Source: Methylobacteriaceae bacterium
GTDB taxonomy: Bacteria; Pseudomonadota; Alphaproteobacteria; Rhizobiales; Beijerinckiaceae
Reading direction: 5' to 3'
Assembly (NCBI GenBank): GCA_020638135.1
Contig: JACKJE010000001.1
Span: 62,001 to 126,000, forward strand
Length of the DNA: 64,000 nucleotides
A program made the position numbers and the translations under genes. Positions within the stretch are counted from its first letter, which is position 1. Each line of letters starts with the position of its first letter. The notes under the pieces are model-generated. The model was not told the origin of the DNA, made no database searches, and saw only the letters and a list, made by a program, of their open reading frames with translations. This document shows, one piece after another, positions 18,105 through 27,108 of the stretch.

Positions 18105-19100
18105 TCACGGGCACTCGCGCCCCGCGAGATCGGCCATCGTCACGGCGCTTGCGGCTTTGCCAAGTCGTGGCAGGCCGAAACCGTCCTCGATGGTCGCAAG
18201 AAGCGAGTAATGGTCGAGCTCCGCCGCTGATCGCCGAGGCCCGCCGCACTTGGAGACGACGATTGTCGCGATATGATGGCCGCCGCTCGCGTCGCTGCAA
18301 CAGCCCATATGTCGCGGCGCGCCAGCTAGCCCTTGCGGCGGAAGCCCTTCGTCGAAAGTGACGAAGATGGCGGAACGGTCGGACCAGTGTTTCGCCCCCC
18401 GAATCATGGTCACGATTCGTCTGAGCGCGGCGTCGGACCGTCCGGCAAGATCGGTCTGATCCGGGCAGGCGGCAAGTCCGTGTCCGTCCTCGCACTGGTC
18501 GGGGACGATCAAGGCGAAGTTCGGCGGCGCTGTCGCCAGATCCGGGGCGAGGGCGTCGAGCGGCTTTATGCGCGCGCGCCGCGCCGAATTTCCGACGATC
18601 TGGCGGAAATAGGCGAAGGGATTGTGCTTTTGCGCGTATAGCGCCCCGGCGGGGCCGTGGGGCGCTTCCACGACGAGAGAACCCGGCTCCGGCAGGCCGC
18701 CGCCGTAGAAGGCCCAGGTCAGGCCCCGGGCTTCCAGTTGATCCGCGAGCGTCTCGTGAACCGGCGCGTGACACGGTGCGTCCTTCGCCAGCCCGCTCGC
18801 CAGGCAGCTCGGCGCATTGTCGCGAATGTCGAAATCATCGCCTGCGATCATGGCGAGATAGTTCGGCAGGCTCGGGTGTGCGACCCCGAAATACCAGGTC
18901 GCCAGACCCTGCGTACGGGCGAGTTCGCGGATGAAGGGCGTGGGGCCGAATAGCGCGTCGTCGAAGCTGCGGTTTTCGAGAACGACCACGAAAACGTGGT
19001 CGAAAGCCGGCCGCGAATCGTTTTTGGCGCCCGCGGTGGCGACGATCAGCAATCCGCAGAGCGCGACGCCGAAGCGCGTCAACCGGCCCGACGTCGACAT
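18105..19100 (-). CDS. Exported phosphoesterase family protein (acid phosphatase/phospholipase C type)
   Basis: A 331-residue protein with a hydrophobic signal-like N-terminus (LTRFGVALCGLLIVATAGA). The mature part begins FDHVFVVVLENRSFDDALFG, the metal-binding Glu-Asn signature of the phosphoesterase family that includes AcpA and bacterial phospholipases C. AHPSLPNYLAMIAGDDFDI, TWAFYGG, NFALIVPDQCEDGHG, FVTFDEG and HHIATIVVSKCGG are further family marks, and the acidic FDEG is a likely metal ligand. It probably hydrolyses a phosphomonoester or phosphodiester in the periplasm. I chose the ATG at 19100, which leaves a 4-bp gap to the VanZ-like gene upstream. Confidence 0.85.
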   Translation of the reverse strand: MSTSGRLTRFGVALCGLLIVATAGAKNDSRPAFDHVFVVVLENRSFDDALFGPTPFIRELARTQGLATWYFGVAHPSLPNYLAMIAGDDFDIRDNAPSCLASGLAKDAPCHAPVHETLADQLEARGLTWAFYGGGLPEPGSLVVEAPHGPAGALYAQKHNPFAYFRQIVGNSARRARIKPLDALAPDLATAPPNFALIVPDQCEDGHGLAACPDQTDLAGRSDAALRRIVTMIRGAKHWSDRSAIFVTFDEGLPPQGLAGAPRHMGCCSDASGGHHIATIVVSKCGGPRRSAAELDHYSLLATIEDGFGLPRLGKAASAVTMADLAGRECP

Positions 19101-19104
19101 GTCG

Positions 19105-19491
19105 TCAGGTCGGCGCAAGATCGCGTGGGCTCAGAGCGGCGAGCGAGAGCGAAACCACGAGTATGCCGCAGACCGCTCCGCCCGCGCTGAACGCCCAGTC
19201 GGAAAAGGACGGCCCCCGTCCGGGAGAGAAGTTCTGCAGGATTTCGAAGGCGCCCGCGCATGCGCTCAGAAAGGCCAGCGATCGGGCGCGGCCCCTCAGG
19301 GAAGGCCATGCGAGCGCCATCGGGATCGACGTGAGAAAATACGCGACATAATGCTCGGCATGGCCCGGATAACCTGTATGCGGCCGCCATTCGCCCGGCA
19401 CGAGCGACAGGATGGCGAGCAGCAGCGTCCCCGCCCACGACCCGGCGACGCTCGCTCGGTGAAAAAAGCCGGCTGATTTCATTGGGGTCAT
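19105..19491 (-). CDS. VanZ-like small membrane protein
   Basis: A 128-residue protein with four hydrophobic segments. HTGYPGHAEHYVAYFLTSIPMALA, then FEILQNFSPGRGPSFSDWAFSAGGAVCGIL, is the VanZ/teicoplanin-resistance-like signature (E near the third helix, SFxDxxxNxxG-like motif). VanZ-like proteins often accompany exopolysaccharide genes; the molecular role is unknown. I start at the ATG at 19491; the open frame continues far upstream but that part is Arg-rich and not protein-like. The gene heads a three-gene minus-strand run with the phosphoesterase and the ClpP-like gene. Confidence 0.75.
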   Translation of the reverse strand: MTPMKSAGFFHRASVAGSWAGTLLLAILSLVPGEWRPHTGYPGHAEHYVAYFLTSIPMALAWPSLRGRARSLAFLSACAGAFEILQNFSPGRGPSFSDWAFSAGGAVCGILVVSLSLAALSPRDLAPT

Positions 19492-20229
19492 TTCTGGGGC
19501 GTCCAAAGGAGGCAACTGAATGTACTTTGGTTTGCGCTTTAGCAATTTCGCTTTAGCAACTTTTTTGCGCCCAAAATTAGGCGCGCCGCGGTGGATCGCG
19601 TGCGAAAATGATGAAGTTTCGACTGGAAGTCCGGTGTTGTCGCGGCCTCGCGCCAAATTGCGCACCCGATCGTCTGGAGAGATCGCGACGGGCGTCCCGG
19701 CGGGATAGACGATGAAAGGGGCTGAAACGGCGGAAATCGCGCCGTGCGCCCCACGTCTGGCGGTCTGAGCGCCTCGCGCGGCGGCGTCCAGTCCGCGAGT
19801 GGCTTGTTTCCTGACGAGTTCGGCGCGGTCGATATCGCCGTTGCGCAACACGCCCGGAAGGTCGTAGCGCCGGAAAGGTCCCGTCGCCCTGCCGCCCGAA
19901 GCGAGGAAAAAAGACTGCGATCCGCCGTCCGCCCACGTTCACGAGCGCCCGTTCACTCCGTATTTGGAACGACGGGCGGCTAGCCTCGCGGCGCAGCATA
20001 GTCGGGTCGGACGCTCGCCCGCCGGGCTGCGTTGGGAAATTAGTAAGAATTCCGCCACAATCTATTGCAGGCTGCGCTCGTCCAATCTGCCTCAGTGTGA
20101 GGAGGGCCGTCTGAATTCGTGTGCCGCGCAAATAATCGGGCGTCTGTTGCCTTTGAGACACAATTGAAGGGTTGCATGGCCGCCACGGATGGGCTAACAA
20201 TTCTCAGGCAATTCCAAGTCGAGGTTCAC
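19492..20229. other. Long intergenic region with a lone strong Shine-Dalgarno
   Basis: About 740 bp between the VanZ-like gene (minus) and the FecR-like gene (plus). On the plus strand AAAGGAGG (19504-19511) lies eight bases before an ATG at 19520 that opens a 62-codon frame ending at 19708; its product is not recognisable. A 14-bp near-tandem repeat containing CGCTTTAGCAA occurs at about 19536-19563. The rest looks like non-coding or degraded DNA; other open frames are Arg/Ser-rich shadows. Confidence 0.35.
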
Positions 20230-20643
20230 ATGCGCACAATTCATTTTACTGCGGCGGTCGCCATGCTCGTTGCGAGCGTGTCGAATAGCTGGGCTGGCGC
20301 GGTTCTCCAGTCCGGTGCGAGCGTGCAGTCGCTGCATGGCGCTAAGGCGGCCGTGATCGCGGCCGGCGCCGATATTGCGCCCGGAACCCGGATCATCAAT
20401 CGCGACGCCAAGGGCGAAGCAAGCTTGGCCTTCGATGATGGTTGCTCCATCACTCTGGCGCCCGGTCAGGTGTTCACGGTCGGTCAGGCGTCGCCCTGCT
20501 CGTTCCGGGCTCAGGAAGCTGGCATGGGGCTTTCGGCGCCGCTCCTCATTGGCGGCCTCGTGATCACGGGCGCTGTCATCGGCGGTATCGTCCTTGCGAC
20601 GCAGAAGCACGACTCCCGGCCGTGGGTGCCGCTGAGCTTCTGA
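20230..20643 (+). CDS. Small exported FecR-like protein with a C-terminal membrane helix
   Basis: A 137-residue protein. An N-terminal signal peptide (RTIHFTAAVAMLVASVSNSWA) is followed by a beta-rich stretch resembling the FecR core: GASVQSLHGAKAAVIAAGADIAPGTRIINRDAKGEASLAFDDGCSITLAPG. A glycine-rich hydrophobic segment (LLIGGLVITGAVIGGIVLAT) and a short polar tail follow. Such mini FecR-like proteins are seen near polysaccharide genes but are uncharacterised. The ATG at 20230 follows GAGG and is the only start that gives a signal peptide. A good intrinsic terminator lies 65 bp after the stop. Confidence 0.65.
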   Translation: MRTIHFTAAVAMLVASVSNSWAGAVLQSGASVQSLHGAKAAVIAAGADIAPGTRIINRDAKGEASLAFDDGCSITLAPGQVFTVGQASPCSFRAQEAGMGLSAPLLIGGLVITGAVIGGIVLATQKHDSRPWVPLSF

Positions 20644-20708
20644 TGAAATAGGCTCTCGGTTCTTGAGCTGTCTCACCGCATGGCGGGACAGCGACTATGT
20701 GGATCAAG

Positions 20709-20733
20709 CCCTCGGCGAAAGCCGGGGGTTTTT
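20709..20733 (+). terminator. Intrinsic terminator (8-bp stem, GAAA tetraloop, T-run)
   Basis: CCCTCGGC, loop GAAA, GCCGGGGG forms an 8-bp stem with one G-T pair and a stable GNRA loop, followed directly by TTTTT. It is oriented to stop transcription of the FecR-like gene on the plus strand. Confidence 0.85.
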
Positions 20734-20914
20734 GTTTGGATGGTCCATTTTGTGTGGCGTGGCGCGTGGTATTTCCGCCACGTGTGCGGTCCGGCTTGCG
20801 CCGGCGCTCCGCGTCGGTCGCCCCGGTTGGCGTTGCAACAAGAAGACGCGGCCTTGTTTTCAGACGCGCTTGCCGGTTCCGCTGCGTCGCTCGGGTGTGG
20901 CCGAGCAGCGCGCC

Positions 20915-22798
20915 CTACTGCGGGCCGCAGTGAGACCTGCCCACGCATTCAGTGAAGAAATCCAGCGTCGTGGCGAACCGCCACAAGTTTCGGCTGTCAT
21001 ATGCGAGCAGGCCGGGACTGACGCGCGGAAGCGCGCCGTTTACCAAATATCCGCAGACATTCGTGCAATTCGAATATGGCGCGACGTCTGGAATATTGTA
21101 GCGGGCGCGAAATTCACGCCATTCCTCCGGAGTGAATTGATCGAAATTGTAGCTGTAGTTGACCCAGAGCGTTCCGTCGGGGCGCAACGACATGCGGTGG
21201 TAAAAGACGCCGTACAATTCATGGTCGGGAATAATCAGCCGCTGAAACCAGGCCGCGGGATTCGCCGGCAGGTGCGCTATGGGAGGCTGGTCGAAACGCG
21301 TCCACCCGGCGGATGTGCGTTGCAGGTAGACGAGGTTGTAACGAGCGTACTGGTCAGGCATACGGGCGACGACATGCACGACGTCGTCGCCGTCCACCTC
21401 GAGCGCCGGGTAGGAGAAGGCGTGGCAGTTCGTTGCCGCGCAGGTCTGGTCATCGGTCGTCGTATCTCCGACAGCTTCATCGATCGCCCACCGGGAAAGT
21501 GAATCTGGATGAGGCGACTCTGACCTGAGATAGCGCATCGTGTCATTGTGGGCGCCGAGCATAAGGTGCACGTAGCCTTTCCGGTCGAGAACCATGACCG
21601 GCTGATTGTGGTCGTCGAGTTCGCCATTGTGCACGAACGGACTGCGGGAATCGCCTGGATTGCGACGAACATAGCCAGCTCCCGTTCGCCCCAGATAGGT
21701 GGGCGGATCGAGCTGCCCAGTATCCGTATGATACACGGTCGCATAAAACGGGGTTCCTCGCTTGACGACGGAATCCAGAGTCGTGGGCGAGGCGGACTGC
21801 GGGAAGCGCGAGCCAGCGTAGGCAATATAGATCTTCGCGCCATCGCGGACCATCATGTTCCCGCCGCCCGAATGCAGCGACACTGCGAGCGACCTTCCCG
21901 CCACCGTGCGCAACGGTCCAATCGCCAGCGAAGCGCCGATTCGCTTGACATCGATAAGCTGGACCGGCGCCTCGCATTTGGAAGCGTCCGAGCAGTCAGC
22001 GTGATACAGGGGCGCCACGGTTATGACCGGCGGATGAGCGAGCAGCCTTCCGGCCGTCGGCGTTTCGAGAACCGCATTCGTGCCGACGGGATTGGTCAAC
22101 GGCAGTGCAAACGCCTCCCACATGTAGCCGCCGTCCGGCGAATACATGAGAAATGCTTTGCCGATGCGCGAATCCCGCCCTTCGTGCAGGATGGTGTAAA
22201 CGCCGCAACGATCGTCCAGGACCAGCTGGTTCGTACTGAAGTAGTTCAGGTCGTCGAAGCTCGTGTCCAAATCGGCGGCCGAAAGCGCCGCAGGGATGAG
22301 GCGCTTCCGGTGAAGCGCCTGATCGAAACCGTCGAGAAGCGATTTGGCGCGCCAAACGCCGTCTTGACCGAGGTAGGAAATTCGAAACTTGCCGTCTCTC
22401 AGGATAGGCAATCCGTGCTTGGAGAAGACGGGCGTATTCGGTGTGAATTTAGGCGCGTAGGCGTAGGCCGCCCGCTCGTCGCGGAACGACGGGCCGTGCG
22501 CGAAGGGCAGGGAGAGCTCTGTGCCTGGGCGCGCAAGCTCGCTCAGCACTAGCCGCGCCGTCGGCGCCGCCGGCCATTGCAGACCGCCGGATACGTCAGA
22601 CAGCCAGCATTTTCCGCGCGCACCGCTGGTTGTGCCGGCCGGCGCGCCCGTCGCCGCGGCGTATTGCGCCTGCGCGCCGGCGCTCAGAGCGAAAAGGGCT
22701 CCGAGAACGAACAGGAACCTCGCCGTAAGGGCGCGGGACGTATCGGGCGAAACCCGACGCCAGAATCTCGAATCGTTCGTTCCGGCATCCTGGCGCAT
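20915..22798 (-). CDS. Exported BNR-repeat family protein (putative glycan-active)
   Basis: A 627-residue protein with a signal peptide after an Arg-rich n-region (ALTARFLFVLGALFALSAGAQA). The mature part is rich in Asp/Tyr/Trp beta blades: MYSPDGGYMWEAF, GAKIYIAYAG, YATVYHTDTGQLDPPTYLG, FVHNGELDDHNQPVMVLDRKGYVHLMLG and EVDGDDVVHVVARMPD. The pattern resembles BNR_4-type beta-propeller proteins, some of which are polysaccharide lyases or hydrolases. Paired cysteines (CADC-like near the middle, NCTNVCGY and CVGRSHC at the end) fit an oxidising compartment. I start at the ATG at 22798. It may trim or bind the surface polysaccharide, but no catalytic residue can be named. Confidence 0.7.
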   Translation of the reverse strand: MRQDAGTNDSRFWRRVSPDTSRALTARFLFVLGALFALSAGAQAQYAAATGAPAGTTSGARGKCWLSDVSGGLQWPAAPTARLVLSELARPGTELSLPFAHGPSFRDERAAYAYAPKFTPNTPVFSKHGLPILRDGKFRISYLGQDGVWRAKSLLDGFDQALHRKRLIPAALSAADLDTSFDDLNYFSTNQLVLDDRCGVYTILHEGRDSRIGKAFLMYSPDGGYMWEAFALPLTNPVGTNAVLETPTAGRLLAHPPVITVAPLYHADCSDASKCEAPVQLIDVKRIGASLAIGPLRTVAGRSLAVSLHSGGGNMMVRDGAKIYIAYAGSRFPQSASPTTLDSVVKRGTPFYATVYHTDTGQLDPPTYLGRTGAGYVRRNPGDSRSPFVHNGELDDHNQPVMVLDRKGYVHLMLGAHNDTMRYLRSESPHPDSLSRWAIDEAVGDTTTDDQTCAATNCHAFSYPALEVDGDDVVHVVARMPDQYARYNLVYLQRTSAGWTRFDQPPIAHLPANPAAWFQRLIIPDHELYGVFYHRMSLRPDGTLWVNYSYNFDQFTPEEWREFRARYNIPDVAPYSNCTNVCGYLVNGALPRVSPGLLAYDSRNLWRFATTLDFFTECVGRSHCGPQ

Positions 22799-23039
22799 CG
22801 TTGAAAGCCTCGGCCATGCCGCAAGACATTGCAAGGCGCGCGCATGCATGCGGGCGGCTCGTCGCGACCTACGTCTCTGCCTGCGACGTGGAGACGACAC
22901 GCGGATCGAGCATCGATGCGCTCGAATTACACCAGGCGACCAGCGCTGCGGTCGACCCGAGCTGCAGACCGCCGCAGCGAGAACCACTGGCCCGCGAAGG
23001 GACCGGTCCCCAGACGAATCCCTGCTTGCCGCCCTGCCA

Positions 23040-23402
23040 CTACTGGCGAATACGAGCGTCCGGGCGCGCGGATGGGCGGCGGCGCGCTGACCCGGAAGGC
23101 GCGGAGGCCGGCCGGGGTTGGGCGGGTTCCCTCGCGATCAGCCAGGCCGCCAGCACGCCGAGCGTCGGAGGGAGCCAGCAGGACAGAGCCAGGAGCGCTA
23201 TGCCGAGGCCGGCCTGATTCGATGGCGCCTCGGGATGGACCGGCGACGTCAGTCGAGCGAAAAGAAAGCCGGGAAGTGGCGAAAGCAGGAGCGCTGGGAT
23301 TAGCAGCACAAGTCTGCGGACGCACAAGTAGGATATGACGGCTGCCAGGCCGAGCAGGTTGGCCACGATAAACCAGCGCAGTTCCGGACTAATGCTGCTC
23401 AT
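23040..23402 (-). CDS. Small hypothetical membrane protein
   Basis: A 120-residue frame with ATG at 23402 and three hydrophobic segments: LRWFIVANLLGLAAVISYLCV, VLLIPALLLSPLPGFLF and LGIALLALSCWLPPTLGVLAAWLIA. A Pro/Arg/Ser-rich cytoplasmic tail follows. I do not recognise the family. The regular helix spacing supports a real gene; it lies upstream of, and co-oriented with, the BNR protein. Confidence 0.5.
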   Translation of the reverse strand: MSSISPELRWFIVANLLGLAAVISYLCVRRLVLLIPALLLSPLPGFLFARLTSPVHPEAPSNQAGLGIALLALSCWLPPTLGVLAAWLIAREPAQPRPASAPSGSARRRPSARPDARIRQ

Positions 23403-23713
23403 CCGCTTCCAGACGTTGCGCCGAACCTGCATTGGCGCGCCGGCCATTCATACGAAAGCGGCCTTCGCGACGCAAGGCGAGCACGTCAGCCGACGAACGC
23501 TTGCTGGCGCCAGTGCTGTCACAGGCGGCGATCGCCCAAAGTGGTCGCGCCTGCGCGCCCTCAGGCGCTGCGCCGGACTTCTAGGCGGTCGACGCAGCGT
23601 TCCGCACGCGCTTATCTGCCACCATCCTTCCAAGACACATATCCGAACGTCCGGCACGGGCGCCGCCGACCGGAGCGATCCTGTGCTCCACGGCGCGCCG
23701 CCGCCGTGCCGAA
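23403..23713. other. Intergenic region, no feature recognised
   Basis: About 310 bp between the small membrane protein and the HCCA isomerase gene, both on the minus strand. The open frames that cross it are Arg-rich shadows. I see no terminator or promoter that stands out. Confidence 0.4.
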
Positions 23714-24319
23714 CTAGCCGCGCCGCCGCTCCAGCGCAGCCCTTATCAGCGGCGCCCGGTCGTTTCCGAAATACATGTCGGTTCTGTCGACGAAGATCGT
23801 CGGCGACCCGAATCCGCCGCGGGCGATCAACTCGTCCGTATTGGCGCGCAGCGCATCCTTGATGTCGGCGCGCGCGATTGCCTCGAAGAACGCCGTGGGA
23901 TCGACGCCCGCGCTCCCGCAGATTCGTGTCAGCACGTCGTCCTTCGAAATGTCCTCGTCGCGGCCCCAATAGGCTTCGAATGTCTTCGTCGCGAAATCGG
24001 CCATTTTCCCTTGGGGCAGAAGCCAGATGCAGCCGCGCATCGCCTTCACGCTGTTCACGGGAAAGACGCTTGGCGGCATCTTGATCGCGAGGCCCGACAG
24101 GCGCGCCCAGTCGCCGAGGTCCTTCAGCATATAGGCGGCCTTGGCCGGCACCGGACTTTCGCGCGAGGCGTAGACGCTTCTGTTGACCGCATTGAAGACG
24201 CCGCCGACCAGTATCGGCTTCCACACGATCTCCTCGCCGAATTCCGCCGCGAGCGGGGGAATGTTATGGAAGGCGAGGTAGGTCCAGGGGCTCGAACAGT
24301 CGAAGAAGAATTCGATCAC
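23714..24319 (-). CDS. 2-hydroxychromene-2-carboxylate isomerase family protein (DsbA-like fold)
   Basis: A 201-residue protein of the kappa-class GST/HCCA isomerase group. It begins IEFFFDCSSPWTYLAFHNI, where the Ser of SSPW is the glutathione-activating residue. KPILVGGVFNAVN, VFPVNSVKAMRGCIW and GGFGSPTIFVDRTDMYFGNDR are typical. In naphthalene catabolism the enzyme isomerises 2-hydroxychromene-2-carboxylate, but stand-alone homologues in alphaproteobacteria act on unknown substrates with glutathione. It diverges from the aminotransferase gene on the other strand. Confidence 0.88.
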   Translation of the reverse strand: MIEFFFDCSSPWTYLAFHNIPPLAAEFGEEIVWKPILVGGVFNAVNRSVYASRESPVPAKAAYMLKDLGDWARLSGLAIKMPPSVFPVNSVKAMRGCIWLLPQGKMADFATKTFEAYWGRDEDISKDDVLTRICGSAGVDPTAFFEAIARADIKDALRANTDELIARGGFGSPTIFVDRTDMYFGNDRAPLIRAALERRRG

Positions 24320-24393
24320 GGCGTCCTCCCGCTCTTGCGCCTTTATCGCGCGCAGGCGCGGGGCCTGTCGAGACGCGCTATGCGAGGTGGGAT

Positions 24394-25248
24394 TTGAGCG
24401 AGATCGTCTTTGTCGACGGCGCCTATGTCGAGCGCAAGGACGCGCGCGTCTCGATCTTTGATCGCGGATTTCTGTTCGCCGACGGGATCTACGAAGTCTG
24501 CGCCGTGCTCGACGGCAAGCTCGTTGACAACAGCGCGCATCTCGCGCGTCTCGACCGCTCGCTGGCGGCGATCGAACTGGCGTGTCCCATGTCGCATGCG
24601 GAAATCGTCGCCATGCAGCGCGAACTCGTCGCGCGCAATGCGTTGCGCGAGGGCCTGATCTACATGCAGGTGACGCGCGGCGTCGCCGACCGCGATTTCG
24701 CCTTTCCGGAAGGGGCCACGCCGACCTTCGTCGCTTTCGCGCAGCACAAGCGCATCATCGGCGCGCCGGCCGCCGAGACGGGCGTCGCCGCGATTTCGGT
24801 TCCGGACCTGCGCTGGGCGCGGCGCGACATCAAGTCGATTGCGCTGCTCGCGCAGGTTCTCGCCAAGCAGCAGGCGCGCAAGGCGCGCGCGGCCGAGGCT
24901 TTCATGGTCGAGGACGGTTTTGTCACCGAAGGCGCCTCGTCCACGGCCTTCATCGTCACGAAGGCGGACGAGATTGTCACGCGCCCGCTGTCGAATGCGC
25001 TCCTGCCGGGCTGCACCCGACAGGCGATCCTGGCGCTGGCGCGCGAGCGCGGCATGAAACTCGTCGAACGCGCCTTCACGATCGAGGAGGCGTGCGAGGC
25101 GGCCGAGTGCTTTTTCACCAGCGCGACGGCCTTCGTCATGCCGGTCGTCTCCCTCGACGGTCGGACAATAGGGCAGGGCAGGCCGGGGCCGGCGACGCGA
25201 CGCCTGCGCGAACTCTATATCGCCGCCGCGCGCGAAGAGGCCGAATAG
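24394..25248 (+). CDS. Class-IV PLP aminotransferase, D-amino-acid transaminase type
   Basis: A 284-residue fold-type IV aminotransferase. VFVDGAYVERKDARVSIFDRGFLFADGIYEV is the usual start of D-alanine transaminases. ARRDIKSIALLAQVLAKQQA carries the PLP lysine, and VTEGASSTAFIVTKADEIVT, LLPGCTRQAILALA and FFTSATAFVMPV complete the family pattern. It probably interconverts D-alanine and D-glutamate via 2-oxoacids for cell-wall synthesis; branched-chain aminotransferase is the alternative, but the protein is short, as Dat enzymes are. The start codon is TTG at 24394. Confidence 0.88.
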   Translation: MSEIVFVDGAYVERKDARVSIFDRGFLFADGIYEVCAVLDGKLVDNSAHLARLDRSLAAIELACPMSHAEIVAMQRELVARNALREGLIYMQVTRGVADRDFAFPEGATPTFVAFAQHKRIIGAPAAETGVAAISVPDLRWARRDIKSIALLAQVLAKQQARKARAAEAFMVEDGFVTEGASSTAFIVTKADEIVTRPLSNALLPGCTRQAILALARERGMKLVERAFTIEEACEAAECFFTSATAFVMPVVSLDGRTIGQGRPGPATRRLRELYIAAAREEAE

Positions 25249-25307
25249 GCCGGGCGTGACGGGCGCGGTTCCGGGTGCTATGGGCGGGGCAAATCGGAAA
25301 AAGGCCC

Positions 25308-25964
25308 ATGCATCCCTTCCACCTCGCCGTCGTTCCCGTCACCCCCTACGAGCAGAATTGCTCGATCGTCATTTGCACGAAGACCAACAAGGCGGCGGTC
25401 GTCGATCCCGGCGGCGACTTGCCGCGCATCGAGGCTGCGCTCGCCAAGACCGGCGCGACTCTCGAAAAGATTCTCATCACGCACGGCCATATCGATCACA
25501 TCGGCGCGACGACCGAGCTCGCCCGCAAGACAGGCGTGAAGATCGAAGGCCCGCATGTCGGCGACAAGGCCCTGCTTGAGCAATTGCCGCAGATCGCCAA
25601 GGGCTACGGCTTTCCGCCGGCCGAGGCCGTGCATCCCGACCGCTGGCTCGTCGACGGCGATGTGGTGACGGTCGGCGAAGTCACGTTCGATGTGCTGCAT
25701 TGTCCCGGCCATTCGCCGGGCAGCGTCGTCTTCGCCTGGCGGCGCGACGAGGCGAACAAGGACAAGCAGGGTTTCGCCATCGTCGGCGACGTTCTGTTCC
25801 GCGGTTCCGTCGGCCGCACCGATCTGCCTGGCGGCGATCATGCGACGCTGATCCGCATGATCGAGGAAAAGCTCTATCCGCTCGGCGACGACACGGCCTT
25901 TCTGTCAGGCCACGGCCCGATGGGCGTCATCGGCCAGGAACGGCAGACCAATCCCTTTCTGTAA
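25308..25964 (+). CDS. MBL-fold metallo-hydrolase (glyoxalase II-like)
   Basis: A 218-residue protein starting MHPFHLAVVPVTPYEQNCSIVI. The metal motif ITHGHIDHIGA is the HxHxDH signature, and HCPGHSPGSVVF, IVGDVLFRGSVGRTDLPGGD and LSGHGPMGVIG give the remaining ligands. This pattern, with GRTDLPGGD, is that of YcbL/GloB-like hydrolases, which act on thioesters such as S-lactoylglutathione. It lacks the long C-terminal glyoxalase II domain. It follows the aminotransferase by about 60 bp on the same strand. Confidence 0.9.
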   Translation: MHPFHLAVVPVTPYEQNCSIVICTKTNKAAVVDPGGDLPRIEAALAKTGATLEKILITHGHIDHIGATTELARKTGVKIEGPHVGDKALLEQLPQIAKGYGFPPAEAVHPDRWLVDGDVVTVGEVTFDVLHCPGHSPGSVVFAWRRDEANKDKQGFAIVGDVLFRGSVGRTDLPGGDHATLIRMIEEKLYPLGDDTAFLSGHGPMGVIGQERQTNPFL

Positions 25965-26223
25965 AATTCTAAACGCATCTTAACGATTCCCTAACGGGCG
26001 GAGTGCTACGGTCGCAGATCGGCCGGCGGCAATTTCTTTGCAGTCGGCCGAAGACTTGCGTCGGTCGCGCAAGGCGCGGGCAAGGATGAAACGATGTGTT
26101 GCGTACCTTCCGCCGGCGCGCGAGCCGTCAGCCGATCTTCCGCCGTCATTCGGGCGAAACATGTTTGGGCGAAGTCGGGCCGCGCGCCGATGCGCGATCT
26201 GACGACCGCTATTGGAGTTTGAC

Positions 26224-27096
26224 GTGATCGATTCATCGTTCTGGCGTGAGCGCCGCGTTTTCGTCACAGGCCATACGGGCTTCAAGGGCGCGTGGCTGTC
26301 GCTCATGCTCGAACGCCTCTGCGCGCGTGTGACCGGCTATGGTCTCGCGCCCGCGACCGAGCCTTCTCTGTACGACCTCGCGCGCGCCGGTGAAAATCTC
26401 TGCGACGTGCGCGGCGATGTCTGCGACGCCGCCATGCTCGACGGGGCGCTTCGCGCCGCCGACCCGGATATTGTGATTCATCTGGCCAGCCGCCCGCCGC
26501 GCGATGGCGCGACGCCGTCGGCGCTGGCCGTGGAAATGCTGAAAAAGACAGGCGGCGCCGACGTTCTCGAAGCCGCGCTGCATGCGCCGTCCGTTCAGTC
26601 CGCGATCTTCGTCTCGTCGGAGGCGGCTTATGTTTCGCTCGACTGGAGCGAACTGGCGGCGGAGGCCGATGCGCATGTCGTGTCGCTGCATTGCCCCGAC
26701 CCGATCGGCGGCGGTGATTTCGCGGCAGATCGCGGCGCGACGCCGGTTCATTTCGACAAACGCGAACCCATTCACGTTCTCGATGCGCTCTACGGCGTCC
26801 TGCTGCTCGCTCAGCACGCCGCGCAGCTAGGGGAGGGCATGGCGCGCGCCTGGTCCTTCAGCCGCGAAACGCATGCCTCGCGGCTGGAAGCGCTTGGCTT
26901 TGCGCCGCTGCTCGATGCGGCCGAGGCGCAGCAATGGACGCAGGACTGGCGCGACGCGCTCGAATCCGGCCGCAACATGCGCGCTTTCACGCTCGACCAG
27001 ATCGACGCCTATCTCGGCCAGCGCGTGCGTCTGACGTCGCCCTTCGCGGCATTGCGCGACGAAGAGCCGCCGCTGCGTCGCGCGGTCGGCGCCTGA
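26224..27096 (+). CDS. Degenerate RfbG-like NAD-dependent sugar dehydratase homologue
   Basis: A 290-residue SDR-family protein that opens like CDP-glucose 4,6-dehydratase: FWRERRVFVTGHTGFKGAWLSLMLE with the GxxGxxG loop, and YGLAPATEPSLYDLA. The C-terminus (TQDWRDALESGRNMRAFTLDQIDAYLG) also matches that family. However, the region that should hold the Ser/Thr-Asp-Lys and Tyr-x3-Lys catalytic residues is missing or rewritten: SSEAAYVS stands where SDKCYxN is expected, and the text jumps soon to DPIGGGDFAADR. The protein is 60-70 residues shorter than RfbG. It is probably not a dehydratase any more; it may bind NAD or be decaying. GTG at 26224 has GGAG seven bases upstream. Confidence 0.7.
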   Translation: MIDSSFWRERRVFVTGHTGFKGAWLSLMLERLCARVTGYGLAPATEPSLYDLARAGENLCDVRGDVCDAAMLDGALRAADPDIVIHLASRPPRDGATPSALAVEMLKKTGGADVLEAALHAPSVQSAIFVSSEAAYVSLDWSELAAEADAHVVSLHCPDPIGGGDFAADRGATPVHFDKREPIHVLDALYGVLLLAQHAAQLGEGMARAWSFSRETHASRLEALGFAPLLDAAEAQQWTQDWRDALESGRNMRAFTLDQIDAYLGQRVRLTSPFAALRDEEPPLRRAVGA

Positions 27097-27108
27097 TCTG
27101 CGCGCGGC

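Noticed and set aside
20915..22987. Longer start for the BNR protein at 22987
   Set aside because: The extra 63 residues are Arg/Ser-rich and would bury the signal peptide.
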